Source of the DNA: JBKQVT01 sp963727245
GTDB lineage: Bacteria; Planctomycetota; Planctomycetia; Pirellulales; Thermoguttaceae
Length of the DNA stretch: 64,000 nt
Direction of reading: 5' to 3'
NCBI GenBank assembly: GCA_963727245.1
Contig: CAVSFO010000001.1
Coordinates: forward strand, 248,001-312,000
Shown: piece by piece, positions 55,382-64,000 of the stretch
Position numbering within the stretch: position 1 is the first letter of the stretch
How the letters are laid out: each line of letters begins with the position of its first letter
The notes under the pieces: model-generated
Database searches by the model: none
Told to the model about the DNA's origin: nothing
The model's input: the letters and a program-made list of their open reading frames with translations, nothing else
Made by a program: the position numbers and the translations under genes

Positions 55382-58224
55382 TCAATGGCCCCACCACTCT
55401 TGGCGATCCATGGCGTCAAAAAACTTCTGGCGCTCTGCCGGGCTGAGTGCGCCCAGGAGCCTCTCCCTGGCTTCGCGGTAAAGCCGCGGCCAGGTCTCCG
55501 CCTTGGCCACAAACAGCCGGTACATTTCTTTTTTCTGCTGCTCGGTGGGATGGAGGTCTGCGGGGATCTCGGGATCTCTGGCCCGCCGGGCCATGGCCTG
55601 CTGGAGGGCCAATTTCCTCAGCGTGTCCAACTGTGCCGGCGTGAGCACGGCCTCGATTTGCTGGCGGAGTTGTTTTTTCAGATCCTCCACCTGCCGCCGA
55701 AATTCGGGTTGCTTCATCCTTTGCCACAATTCCGGCGGCGGCAGCCGCGGCGCGTCGAGGCTCAAGGTCGCGCTGGAGACTTGGGTAACTTTAACGACCG
55801 TGATTTCCGCGTCGGGGCGCGGCACGTCGAGGGACAACGTTCCGCCGCTGATCGTGGTTCCGTCCCAGTACGAATCGAGTCCTGCCGGCGCCGGTTTTCC
55901 CGCGCCGGTCTTCTTCAACTCTTGCGATTGCTTTGACGGCGCTGCTACGACCGCGCCGTTGGCATTGCCGGCGCCGCCTTTTGCTCCGCTGCGTCCAGGT
56001 TGCGGCTGAACGTCGGCTGGCTGCAAGTAAAGCTTGTACAATTCGTGCGAGGGCCGAGAACTGGACTCGATCGCATGAAGCTCGTCCATTTGCAAGTCGC
56101 TCAGGGCCAATTCCTTTCGGAGCTCCAGCAGCGGCGGATAGCTGACCCAGCCAGCGAGCGGCGGGGAGGGGGCTTGGAAATAGAGCTGTTGTCCGAAGAT
56201 GATGGGCATGCCATACTCGCCTTCGCGAATCTGACGTTCGAGCTGCTCGCGCTGCGCCGGGGTGAGGATGGCGAGCGCCTTTTCGTCGTTTTCGCGGTCC
56301 GCCCGCGCGGCTTTTTCGGATGCCTCGCTCATGAACTGGCAGTCGAGCCCAGAGAGCCGCTGCCGGTCCGCCTCCTGCTCTTTCGTCAGGTGACCGACGG
56401 CGTAGGAGGCATACAGCAGCACCGGCAAGTGGTCGATGAGCGTGAGCGTCCGCAGCTTCGCCAATTGCTCGGGCGTCAGCAGCGCCTCGACCTGTAGACG
56501 CGCGGGCCGTATCTCGGGGCGGAGCTTGCTCAACAATTCCTCCTGCTTCCGGTACTGTTCCTCCACCGGCAGGTTCGCCACAGCTTTAATAAATCCCGTG
56601 AAGGCTTTTTCCTCTTTGGCTGCGAACTCCGGTTGAAATTTGCGATCCAACTCGTGCAACTTCCGTTCCTGCTCCGCGCTGAGGTGAAGCTCCTTGCGTG
56701 CTCGAGGACTGAGCAAAGGCTGGTAGAACGGAAAACTAAGGTCCATAGGTTCTGAAGTCGTCACCGACTGCTCGGGCAGAATCGGTCCGTTAGGCGTATA
56801 AGTGATTACGCGGTTGACAGTAAGCGGAGCCCCCTTGGAAGTCGTACTGCTGGACGTGGTGGACGGCGATCCGGCCGCCGGTCCCTCCACCATGTTGATC
56901 ACGTCAACGGTAATAACATCCCCGTTGGAGGTCGTACTGCCGCCGCTGAGAACCGCGCCGCCACCGGCGCGCTGGGCGGCGATGCGGCGGCCGGTTTCTG
57001 CTGTTGGGCGGCCGCTGGCGCGGCATGGAGAGTCGGCAATGCGCAAATCAGTGCTGCCGCCGCGACAAGCCCTAGCAGATGGCGTCTGGAAAGCGTCGGG
57101 CTGGTCCGGCTGGCAGGCACGAGCATCGTCAACCGCCGCCGCCAGAACGCGCTAAGCTGCGGATTCCGCCCGGCATCGATCAACGTCGCCCAGGGACCGT
57201 AGGGATTACTCATCGCGCTGCTCCTTTCAGGAATTGGTTTGTTCTGCCGACTTGATTTCGGCGACGGCTGATTGCCCGTCAACTCGGCGGAAATGGCCGC
57301 CGCCTGAATGCCCGCCGGCTCGGAGGCGTGGCTGACCACCTGGACCAACGTCTGGGCGTAATCGGCGGGCGGATGTCCGCTGTGGGCCATCGCCAGTTGG
57401 TCGCAAGCCAGTTCCCGCTCCAGCCGCAGCCGATAGCCCACCCACCAGACCAGCGGATGGAAGAAGTAGACCATTCGGGCAATCTCCGCTGTCCACCCCC
57501 AGAGCAAATCGTGCCGCTTCACGTGCGCCAGCTCGTGCAAGATGACTTGCCTGCGCTGGGCCGGATCAAGCGAGGACATAAGCGGGCTGGGTAGCACCAG
57601 CCGCGGCCGCCACGGTCCGTAGACGAACAGCGGGCAATCGCCGCCGATGCACACCGCCGCGGGCACGCGGCGAAGTCCAAGGCGCGCGGCCAGCTCCGCG
57701 ACCAGTTGGGCAAGCTCTCCGTCGGTGGCGACCGCCTGTCTCAGCAATCGGGCCAGCCGCAAACGTTGCTGGAGCAAACGGAGCAGTTGCCAAAGGATGA
57801 CCGCCAGCCACGCCGACAAGAGCCATGTTTCCCAGGAAATCGCGGCCACAAGTTCCCCCAGGGACGGACCTTGCGGAGCGGCCGCCATGCCCGCGGGCTG
57901 CGGCATGGGAAGGCGACGTGGGAGGACCGGCCGGCTCGGGCCCTCCGCCAGCTCGCTCGGGGGCTGAAACGCCACGGGTTGGCCGGGCGGAGTTCTCCAT
58001 GCCCACGAAGGCATGGGAACGGCGGCCGTCCAGAAGGGCATCAGCAGCAGCTTGATGGCGACGATCTGCCACAGCCAGTAGCGCACGACCGGCGAGGACC
58101 GCCGCAGCCACCAGGCCACGAGTGCCGCCAGCGCCACCAGCAGCGCCGACTGCCAGAGGAAGGCCCCCATCACCCGCAGCCAGCCTTCCGCCCAGCCGTT
58201 TACCGTCTGCAACATCGTGAGCAT
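55382..58224 (-). CDS. M56-family membrane peptidase (BlaR1-like) with long repeat-rich C-terminal region, frameshifted
   Basis: About 947 residues after joining one shift near 56955. The N-terminal half has three transmembrane segments and the zinc metalloprotease motif HELAHVKRHD with the distal glutamate in ERELACDQLAM. A fourth hydrophobic stretch (LSRRHLLGLVAAAALICAL) follows, with a short tail. The C-terminal half contains three LTPxQ-type units (LTPEQLAKLRTL, LTPAQREQLERQI, LTPAQLDTLRKLA), as in Spy/CpxP-like periplasmic helical proteins. In BlaR1 systems the peptidase senses a signal and causes BlaI cleavage. The extension suggests the sensor domain is not a beta-lactam-binding one. 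It follows BlaI by 12 bases in one operon. Confidence 0.8.
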
Positions 58225-58236
58225 CGAAGCACCGAC

Positions 58237-58629
58237 CTATTCTCGCTCGGGCGTTTGGGCGATCTTCTGGGCGATTGCCCGCAGGGTCTTGAGGTCCTTT
58301 TGGGAAAGTTTTCCGGACTCGGCGAAGTAGGCCAGCAGGGCTCCGGGCGAGCCGCCCAACACCCGCTCGACGAACCGGCCCACTAGGGCGGGAAGCAGGC
58401 GTTTTTCATCTTGCACGGCGCGGAAGCGCACCGGGCTTTCGTCGGGCACGCGCACCAGAAGCCCCTTGGCTTCCAAGCGCTGCATGGTCTTGAGCACGGT
58501 GGTCCGCGCCACGGAGCGCTGCTCTTGCACCAGGTCGCTGATCTGCCGCTCGGTGCATGGTTGGCGCTGCCAAACCAGCCGCAACACTTGCAGTTCGAAG
58601 TCACCCAACGGGGTAAATGGCTTGGCCAT
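58237..58629 (-). CDS. BlaI/MecI/CopY family repressor
   Basis: A 130-residue winged-helix repressor: LGDFELQVLRLVWQRQPCTERQISDLV, then ARTTVLKTMQRLEAKGLLVRV (recognition helix) and a dimerisation helix. BlaI proteins bind a TACN-type dyad and are cut by the partner M56 peptidase. The start ATG has GGGAGG upstream. A dyad and promoter at 58672-58700 agree with self-repression. It is the first gene of a two-gene operon with the M56 gene. Confidence 0.93.
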   Translation of the reverse strand: MAKPFTPLGDFELQVLRLVWQRQPCTERQISDLVQEQRSVARTTVLKTMQRLEAKGLLVRVPDESPVRFRAVQDEKRLLPALVGRFVERVLGGSPGALLAYFAESGKLSQKDLKTLRAIAQKIAQTPERE

Positions 58630-58671
58630 GACGATCCTCCCGATCTGACGGCATCCGTCGTATAATTGCCG

Positions 58672-58700
58672 ATTCTACGACTACTGCCGTAACAAGTCAA
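58672..58700 (-). promoter_or_regulatory. Promoter and operator of the BlaI/M56 operon
   Basis: On the minus strand TTGACT (58695-58700) and TAGAAT (58672-58677) are separated by exactly 17 bases. The spacer contains the dyad TACGGC-AGTA-GTCGTA (58676-58691, on the minus strand), which fits the TACxxC...GxxGTA form of BlaI-family operators. Repressor binding would block RNA polymerase directly. Confidence 0.7.
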
Positions 58701-58868
58701 GAGGCTGTGGCGGAATTTTTGCGGAGGACGCTGCGGGCGCGCAAGTCCCCTGCATTTAAGGGGTTGCGGACGGGGAAAACGGGTCGGGAATCCTAAATCG
58801 GCTTGTGCTCCGCACCCCGTCAAGGCGAGGGCCAACGCGGTCCTCCCCGGTTCATGGCCGTGATGCGC

Positions 58869-61517
58869 TTAGGGCAAGTCGCCGATGCCGCGCTTGCCGC
58901 GGAGCCATCGGTAAAAGGAGGTCCCGCGTGGATCCGTTTGGAACAACTCGCAAAGGTCGTCGAGCGCCAGGTCCTTGCCCAGTTTCCAGTGGACGTCCGC
59001 GGGGTCGGGCCAACGCCGCTGCATGGCTGTCAGCAAAGCGGCGTATGCTTGTTTCTTCTGTTTCTTGGCCAGATATTTCAGCCGCTGGAAGTCGCTCGAC
59101 AAGATGCAGGCGGGCTGTCCATCCACGGCCAGGCCGTACTGACACAACATCTGCCCGACTTCTTCCGCGGAAGCACGCGCCTCGTACTGCTCCATCATCA
59201 TGGAGCAGTAGTGCTGCATCATTGCATCGGGCCCCGGCCGGGGAATCGCCAAGTATTGTGCGGCGTAGAAAATCGCCTTGCGGCGATACTGCTGGCAGAT
59301 CGCTTCGGGGCCGAGATTGCCGGGCACGTCGACGTGGTAGGCGCTGAGCATGCAGTCCATGGCCGCGTCGTGGAGCATTTCTTCGCGGTGTTTGGAATCG
59401 GGAAAGGTCTCGACAAAGCGGCCGGCCGCTTCCGCGGCCCGGCAATAGGCCGCGAAGGTGCCGTGCTCGTGCACGAAGAGCGACTTGGCAGCCTCATAGG
59501 CGGCGGATTCCCGGCTTGGGTCCAGTTGGGCGGCCCGTTGAAAACAACGGTTGGCCTCGGCGTCGAGGCGGTGCAACTCCTCGATCTCCTGGGGAGTGAA
59601 GTTCTCCAGTCCGTGGTGCTGCTGGTAGTATTTGTTTTGCAGGGTCTCATGTTCCTGGCGCAGTTTCCCGCCGCGCTCCAGTTCCAGCGTCGCCTGCGCC
59701 GCGTTGGGAGCGGTTACGGGAGGCGACAGGGCCGCTCTGGCAGGCTGCCTGGCGGACAGCGAGGCAACTTGCTCGGAGAGCCAATCCTCGGCCTTGGCAG
59801 CCGCCCGAGAATCGCTTGCCGCAATGGCCGCCTCGCGGATGTTTGCCAGGTCGCTTCCGCGCAACACCCGCAACTGCACTTTGCCGGCGAGGAATTGCAA
59901 GTCGACCAGGTAATCGGCGGCGGGCGTGAACTTGCCTCCCGCCGGGCGGCTGATGCCCATCAGTTCCATGAGAACCTCGCGCTGGGCGTCCATCAGCATG
60001 GTGTGGTTGGTGAGGAAAATGGCGCTGTCGGCGGCCAGCCGCGACTGGCAGGCCGCGCGGAACTGTTCCACGCGCGGGTAATCGTTGGCCTCTACGCCCG
60101 CGATCGGCAGCAGCATCCACACGGGACGGCTCCGCACGGCGTCGAGGTTTCGCAACACTCCGGGCCACCATTGCGCCACCCGCTCGGCCAGGGGAATGGG
60201 GAACTCCGCCGGACGTGCCGGGTCGATCGGCAGCTTCAGGCGGCCCAACAGGCTGGTGGTGGCGGCATGGATCGCTTCGATCAGCAGGTACGCCCGCGAC
60301 TGTTCGGAAATCACGAAGGAGAGGACCAGCACGTCGGCGGCAACCAGGGGGCGCCGCGGTCGCTGGCCGGCCGCCAGCAAGCCGAGTTTATGCTCGCCGA
60401 GCACGCGGGCCAGGGCGGCCCGATCGACCAATTTCAGCCGCCCGTCCCGCGCGATTCCCGCCGCCACCGCCTCTTCGTAGGCGGCATGGTAGGAACTATC
60501 GGTCATGAGAAAATACTTGCTCAGCGGTTCCAGCGGCAGCACGGCGACGGCTCCCGACACGGCGGGAGTGGCGATGCGGGGATCGGGCAGCGGCCAGACC
60601 TCTTCAACGGCGTCGCCGGACAGAGTGTAGTCGAGTTGGCTTCGCCAATAGCTTTCCGGACGCAGCGACTTGCGGAATTCCTGCGTCACCGGCGGGGCGT
60701 CGGGACGCGCGGCGGCCACCAGGTACGCGTAAAAAGGATAGCGGCCGGAAATGACGTTCTGCGGCGAAGGCAGCAGGGCCGCCCCACCCTCGCGCGGACG
60801 AACCGGCAAGATCTTCAAGCCGCTGCCGGCCAAATGCCGGTCGACGGCCAGGAAACCCATCACCCAGCGGTCGCGAGCGACCGTCTCCGGTCCTTTGGCC
60901 GACTCGCGCTCATTAAACCGCATTCCCCTGCCGATAGCCCCCAACCGCTCGGTCACGCGGTGGATGCGGAAGTCGCTGACGAGTTTAATGGACCGATCGT
61001 CCTGCCCGAGCGATTGCCAGGAGGTAATCTTGCCCTGCAAGATCTGCTCTGCCGTCGCCTCATCGATTTCCCGCAAGGGGTTTTGCGGATGGACCACGAC
61101 CGCCATGGCTTGCCGGGCAACGACGCTGAATTCGCATTTTGCGCGCGCGAGCAAGTCTAAGAGCTGATCGCATCGTGCCCCCGGCTCGTCCGTGGTTTTG
61201 CGGGGCGCGAAGATCGGACCCGCCATGCCGGCCACGTCCAATTCGCCCTTGATCAGAGACTTGGCATTCTCAAGCTCGTGGGCCTGATCGGCAGGATACG
61301 ATTCCTTAAATTCCACGGCCAGGTGCGGATGGGCTGCTTGGAACTTCCTGGCATCCTCGTAGGGCTGGCCGATGGTGGCGAACTCGGTGCGCCAGCGGAT
61401 CCGCAACGGCTCGGCCGGGGCCGCGTTGAGGGCCGGCATTTCGGCGCCGGCGGCAAGCGCAAAGAAGCCAAGGGCCAACATCGCCCCGGAAGCGACCATC
61501 CGCGATGGTTGCATCAT
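58869..61517 (-). CDS. Large exported protein: PstS-like binding domain, CsgG-like domain and helical repeats
   Basis: An 882-residue protein. The N-terminal signal (LALGFFALAAGAEMPALNA) is followed by a phosphate-binding-protein-like domain (about residues 35-320) with the PstS-like MAVVVHPQNPLREIDEATAEQILQGKITSW. The middle (about 350-560) contains LKLVDRAALARVLGEHKLGL, similar to the CsgG/curli-type nucleator domain opening. The last 300 residues are helical, with Gln/Arg-rich and TPR-like repeats (EAICQQYRRKAIFYAAQYLAI). A fusion of a solute-binding domain to a CsgG-like domain is unusual. The function is not known. Its ATG overlaps the stop of the upstream propeller gene (ATGA), so the two are coupled. 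Confidence 0.8.
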   Translation of the reverse strand: MMQPSRMVASGAMLALGFFALAAGAEMPALNAAPAEPLRIRWRTEFATIGQPYEDARKFQAAHPHLAVEFKESYPADQAHELENAKSLIKGELDVAGMAGPIFAPRKTTDEPGARCDQLLDLLARAKCEFSVVARQAMAVVVHPQNPLREIDEATAEQILQGKITSWQSLGQDDRSIKLVSDFRIHRVTERLGAIGRGMRFNERESAKGPETVARDRWVMGFLAVDRHLAGSGLKILPVRPREGGAALLPSPQNVISGRYPFYAYLVAAARPDAPPVTQEFRKSLRPESYWRSQLDYTLSGDAVEEVWPLPDPRIATPAVSGAVAVLPLEPLSKYFLMTDSSYHAAYEEAVAAGIARDGRLKLVDRAALARVLGEHKLGLLAAGQRPRRPLVAADVLVLSFVISEQSRAYLLIEAIHAATTSLLGRLKLPIDPARPAEFPIPLAERVAQWWPGVLRNLDAVRSRPVWMLLPIAGVEANDYPRVEQFRAACQSRLAADSAIFLTNHTMLMDAQREVLMELMGISRPAGGKFTPAADYLVDLQFLAGKVQLRVLRGSDLANIREAAIAASDSRAAAKAEDWLSEQVASLSARQPARAALSPPVTAPNAAQATLELERGGKLRQEHETLQNKYYQQHHGLENFTPQEIEELHRLDAEANRCFQRAAQLDPSRESAAYEAAKSLFVHEHGTFAAYCRAAEAAGRFVETFPDSKHREEMLHDAAMDCMLSAYHVDVPGNLGPEAICQQYRRKAIFYAAQYLAIPRPGPDAMMQHYCSMMMEQYEARASAEEVGQMLCQYGLAVDGQPACILSSDFQRLKYLAKKQKKQAYAALLTAMQRRWPDPADVHWKLGKDLALDDLCELFQTDPRGTSFYRWLRGKRGIGDLP

Positions 61518-63751
61518 GGTTTTTCGCCTTTCAGCGGCGGCAGCTCGATGCGGTAGAGGTTCGATTTTGCAAATATCGTGGCCAGCCAGAGATTATCGTG
61601 CTCATCCACACCCAGGAAACAAACCGGCCCCAGCGTCACCAGCCGCGGGTAACACTGGTCGAGAACGATCCTGGGCTTGCCGCCCTTCGGCTCTGCGACG
61701 TGCAGCCTGAGCAGGCCGTCGCCGGCCGGGCTCCAAACAACGCCTCGGCCTTGCTCGACCAGCGGTCCCAGCGAGCCCCGCGTGAAGGTTTCGCTCGTCG
61801 TGCCGTCGGGGAGCAGCAGGCACCAGGTGCCGGGGCCCGCGAGACTTGCGCACCAGCAACGGCCGTCGGAATCTTCCAGCAGCGGCGTGCTGCCCACCTT
61901 CAGATCATGAAAGCGGCCGTCCTGGAACCGGCACATGCCCTGGGGACTGTCGCTCCAGGCGCGGCCCTGACGGTCGAACCACCACCTGCCCTTGACGACG
62001 GCCAATTCCTTGGGCGGCCAGACGGCGAAGTCGTGCAAGATGCCGCCGGCAATGACCCGATCGCCGGCCGCATTCATCAGCACGTGGCCGGGGGGAGTTT
62101 TGTCCCATTTCCGCCCGTCATAGGCGCCGCCGGCGACCCAGATGTGCCCCGTGGCGTCGCAGGCCACGGGTTGGCCCTTGTTGTCCAGATACGGGTCTGG
62201 GTAGGCCCTGGTCCAAGTGGCGCCGCTGGCGCCGCCGCCGTTATCCAGATGCTTCCTCAGCCAGGCATAGTTATTCTCGACCAGCGCCTTTAATCCGTCA
62301 TAGGCGTTCCACTCCCGGCCGTCGAAGAGAAATGCCCGTTCGGCGTCCCACTCTACGGCCAGCATGGCGCCGCCGGCGAGCGGTCGCAGTATCCCGTGGC
62401 TGGCCATTCCCGGCGCAGTCCGCAGCCGGGCCGTCAACTCCGCAGAGGAGGACGGCGAGTGGAACGGGGCTCGCGACGCCATCATCCATCGCCAGTCGGT
62501 CGTGCGCACAAGTTCCTGGCCGGGGTAGCGCTGGGGATTCCAGCCCGTCGGATCGGCAGAATCGGTCCACTGCCCGCCCTGGCAGCTACTGAGGAACGGA
62601 TGCTCTTTGACAGCGAGCCGCGCCCAAAGGCGTCCCTCGCTATCCATGGCGGCCGTAGGTCCCCAGCCTTCCGCCTCCGCAGGAAAACACTCGTATTTCA
62701 ACTGCGGCGCGTCCTCTCGTTGCCGTGGGTCGAATACGCACACTCCGGCCGTGTCAAAGTACACCCGCCCCTGGCCGTCTTGTGCCAAAAACTTGCCTTT
62801 GGCCGATAACTCCTCGCCCGTGAAATCTGCCAGGGGCTGGGGCTTGGACCATTTCGAATAGCGGGCGTTGCGGAGGTCGCGCAGCCGATCGTGCTTCTGC
62901 GGCGGCATGGCGCCTTGCGGCGTCCGTCCGGGCAGGCGGACGGTCGCCTCCTGGCCCAGCAGATTGCGAATGCGGATCGAACCATCCGGCTGGGGGTAAA
63001 CCTCGCCGATGCCGGCCAGCGCCGGCTCGTCGGCCGGCGTATAGTGCTTCCAGGCGGCGCCGTCGTGAACCCAGAGGACGTGGTTGGCGCCGACCATCGA
63101 CCAAAGGTAGACCTCGCCCGCCGCGCCCTCAACCGCATCCAAGCCTGCGGACCGGGCAAAGCGGTAACGATCGCCCATCAACGGCGGCGAAAACTCCTGG
63201 TAGCTCCAGCGGTCGCCGTCCAACACGTGCCCGCCCTGTGCGTCGACAAAATACAGGCGGCCGGACGAGTGTTCGAACATGAAACGGCAAAACGGGGGAA
63301 ACTGAAGGACGCCACCCTCGCTGACCCGGTAGCGGCGATTGGGCGCCGATCCAATCGCCTGCCGCTGAAAGAATTTGTCGTGAGGTATGTCGCTGCAGCA
63401 CAGGCCGTAGTCGCTGATTTCCCAAAACCGGTCCCGGCCGTCGAAGCCCAGGGGCAGGTTTGCGCCGGGTATGTCGACCACTTTGGCGGGCAGTTCGGGA
63501 CAGACCAGGTGGCGCCACCTGGGTGAGCGGAACGATCGAGGTGCGGCAAGGAACCACGCCCGGCCGCTGCCGTCAACAAATACGTCCTGGTAACACTGGT
63601 CCAGCGATTGCCAACGGACCGGCTTGAGCACCGGCGGCTTGGCCGGCGGGGCTGCGTCGGGCTCTCGTCCGGCGGCCGCGCCGCAGGCGGCAAGCCATAA
63701 CGGCAACAGCACCGCGGCGACAACGCGCCGGCCCTGGCAGACGTTGTACAT
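61514..63751 (-). CDS. Lipoprotein with a two-component-regulator-type propeller
   Basis: A 745-residue protein. The signal peptide ends in a lipobox (PLWLAACGAAAG), so it should be a lipid-anchored periplasmic or surface protein. The body consists of repeated beta-blades with short aromatic strands (QDVFVDGSGRAWFLAA, LEDSDGRCWCASL, VDEHDNLWLATIF), as in two-component-regulator propellers. No histidine kinase domain is attached. The gene is first in a two-gene unit with the solute-binding/CsgG-like protein and ends overlapping its start by four bases, so the products may form one complex. Its upstream region is the end of the window. Confidence 0.8.
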   Translation of the reverse strand: MYNVCQGRRVVAAVLLPLWLAACGAAAGREPDAAPPAKPPVLKPVRWQSLDQCYQDVFVDGSGRAWFLAAPRSFRSPRWRHLVCPELPAKVVDIPGANLPLGFDGRDRFWEISDYGLCCSDIPHDKFFQRQAIGSAPNRRYRVSEGGVLQFPPFCRFMFEHSSGRLYFVDAQGGHVLDGDRWSYQEFSPPLMGDRYRFARSAGLDAVEGAAGEVYLWSMVGANHVLWVHDGAAWKHYTPADEPALAGIGEVYPQPDGSIRIRNLLGQEATVRLPGRTPQGAMPPQKHDRLRDLRNARYSKWSKPQPLADFTGEELSAKGKFLAQDGQGRVYFDTAGVCVFDPRQREDAPQLKYECFPAEAEGWGPTAAMDSEGRLWARLAVKEHPFLSSCQGGQWTDSADPTGWNPQRYPGQELVRTTDWRWMMASRAPFHSPSSSAELTARLRTAPGMASHGILRPLAGGAMLAVEWDAERAFLFDGREWNAYDGLKALVENNYAWLRKHLDNGGGASGATWTRAYPDPYLDNKGQPVACDATGHIWVAGGAYDGRKWDKTPPGHVLMNAAGDRVIAGGILHDFAVWPPKELAVVKGRWWFDRQGRAWSDSPQGMCRFQDGRFHDLKVGSTPLLEDSDGRCWCASLAGPGTWCLLLPDGTTSETFTRGSLGPLVEQGRGVVWSPAGDGLLRLHVAEPKGGKPRIVLDQCYPRLVTLGPVCFLGVDEHDNLWLATIFAKSNLYRIELPPLKGEKP

Positions 63752-64000
63752 GGTTCCTTATCCTCCCAGCTCCATGCTGGACGACCGACATACCAACCAC
63801 ACGGGGGGCAGGCAATCAAGGCGTTCTCGCCTCGCCTTATTGGACGCGGCAGCCGGGCAATGGTTTCACGAGAATCTTTCCCTCTGGGGGGAGTTCCCGC
63901 AACGCAGCCGCGGCCGGAACGCGTGTCAACCCTTCATCGTAACCGGAATTGCCCGCTGTACAATCATCTCAGCAGCGAAGAGGCATTCCAGCGGCAAAAG
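63752..64000. other. Intergenic sequence at the end of the window
   Basis: I see no coding sequence. It contains the promoter region of the lipoprotein gene on the minus strand. No clear -10/-35 pair was found. Confidence 0.4.

Overview
The window is GC-rich (roughly two-thirds G+C by eye) and looks like a planctomycete, probably Pirellulales or a relative. The evidence is a DUF1598 protein, a secreted protease with the planctomycete N-terminal LEPR-type motif, a giant PEP-CTERM beta-strand-repeat protein, a DoxX-like protein followed by two paralogous Gfo/Idh/MocA oxidoreductases, a BlaI/M56 pair, and sedolisin and ceramidase-like enzymes. No rRNA, tRNA, CRISPR array, phage genes or transposase was seen.

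Layout. 1-9215: the 3' part of an alpha-2-macroglobulin gene, a secreted unknown, a 2OG-Fe(II) oxygenase with a chorismatase-like RidA-fold protein, and a DUF1598 protein. 9463-13534: an FHA-GAF-AAA+ sigma-54 activator, a thioredoxin and an oxidoreductase. 13624-15275: a lower-GC island with an HNH protein, a nucleotidyltransferase-like protein and a small overlapping partner, bracketed by inverted repeats. 15312-23928: a Ser/Thr kinase, a 2-hydroxyacid dehydrogenase, DoxX plus two oxidoreductases, a PHA-system protein and a Tyr/Pro-rich secreted protein. 24006-33761: the PEP-CTERM giant and an S53 peptidase. 34260-55108: a long catabolic region around a divergently transcribed GntR regulator. 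It holds dehydrogenases, an SMP-30 lactonase, a sodium-solute symporter, two class III aminotransferases, a ceramidase-like protein, a barrel protein and Gfo/Idh, then aldolase, isomerase, FGGY kinase, URO-D-like protein, amidohydrolase, DeoR and aldo-keto reductase. 55382-63751: a BlaI-M56 sensor pair with its own promoter and operator, a PstS/CsgG-like fusion protein and a propeller lipoprotein.

The catabolic region reads as uptake (symporter), then oxidation, lactone opening and transamination, and a separate isomerase-kinase-aldolase chain. The substrate cannot be read from sequence.

Two features run through the whole window. First, at least six families of palindromic REP-like elements sit at gene boundaries. 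Three insertions are flanked by direct repeats that duplicate the translation start region of the downstream gene, and several elements supply stop codons. Second, 13 genes are interrupted by about 19 single-base frameshifts but essentially no nonsense changes. This points to uncorrected indel errors in the assembly more than to gene decay. Coordinates of those genes are given for the whole reconstructed gene.
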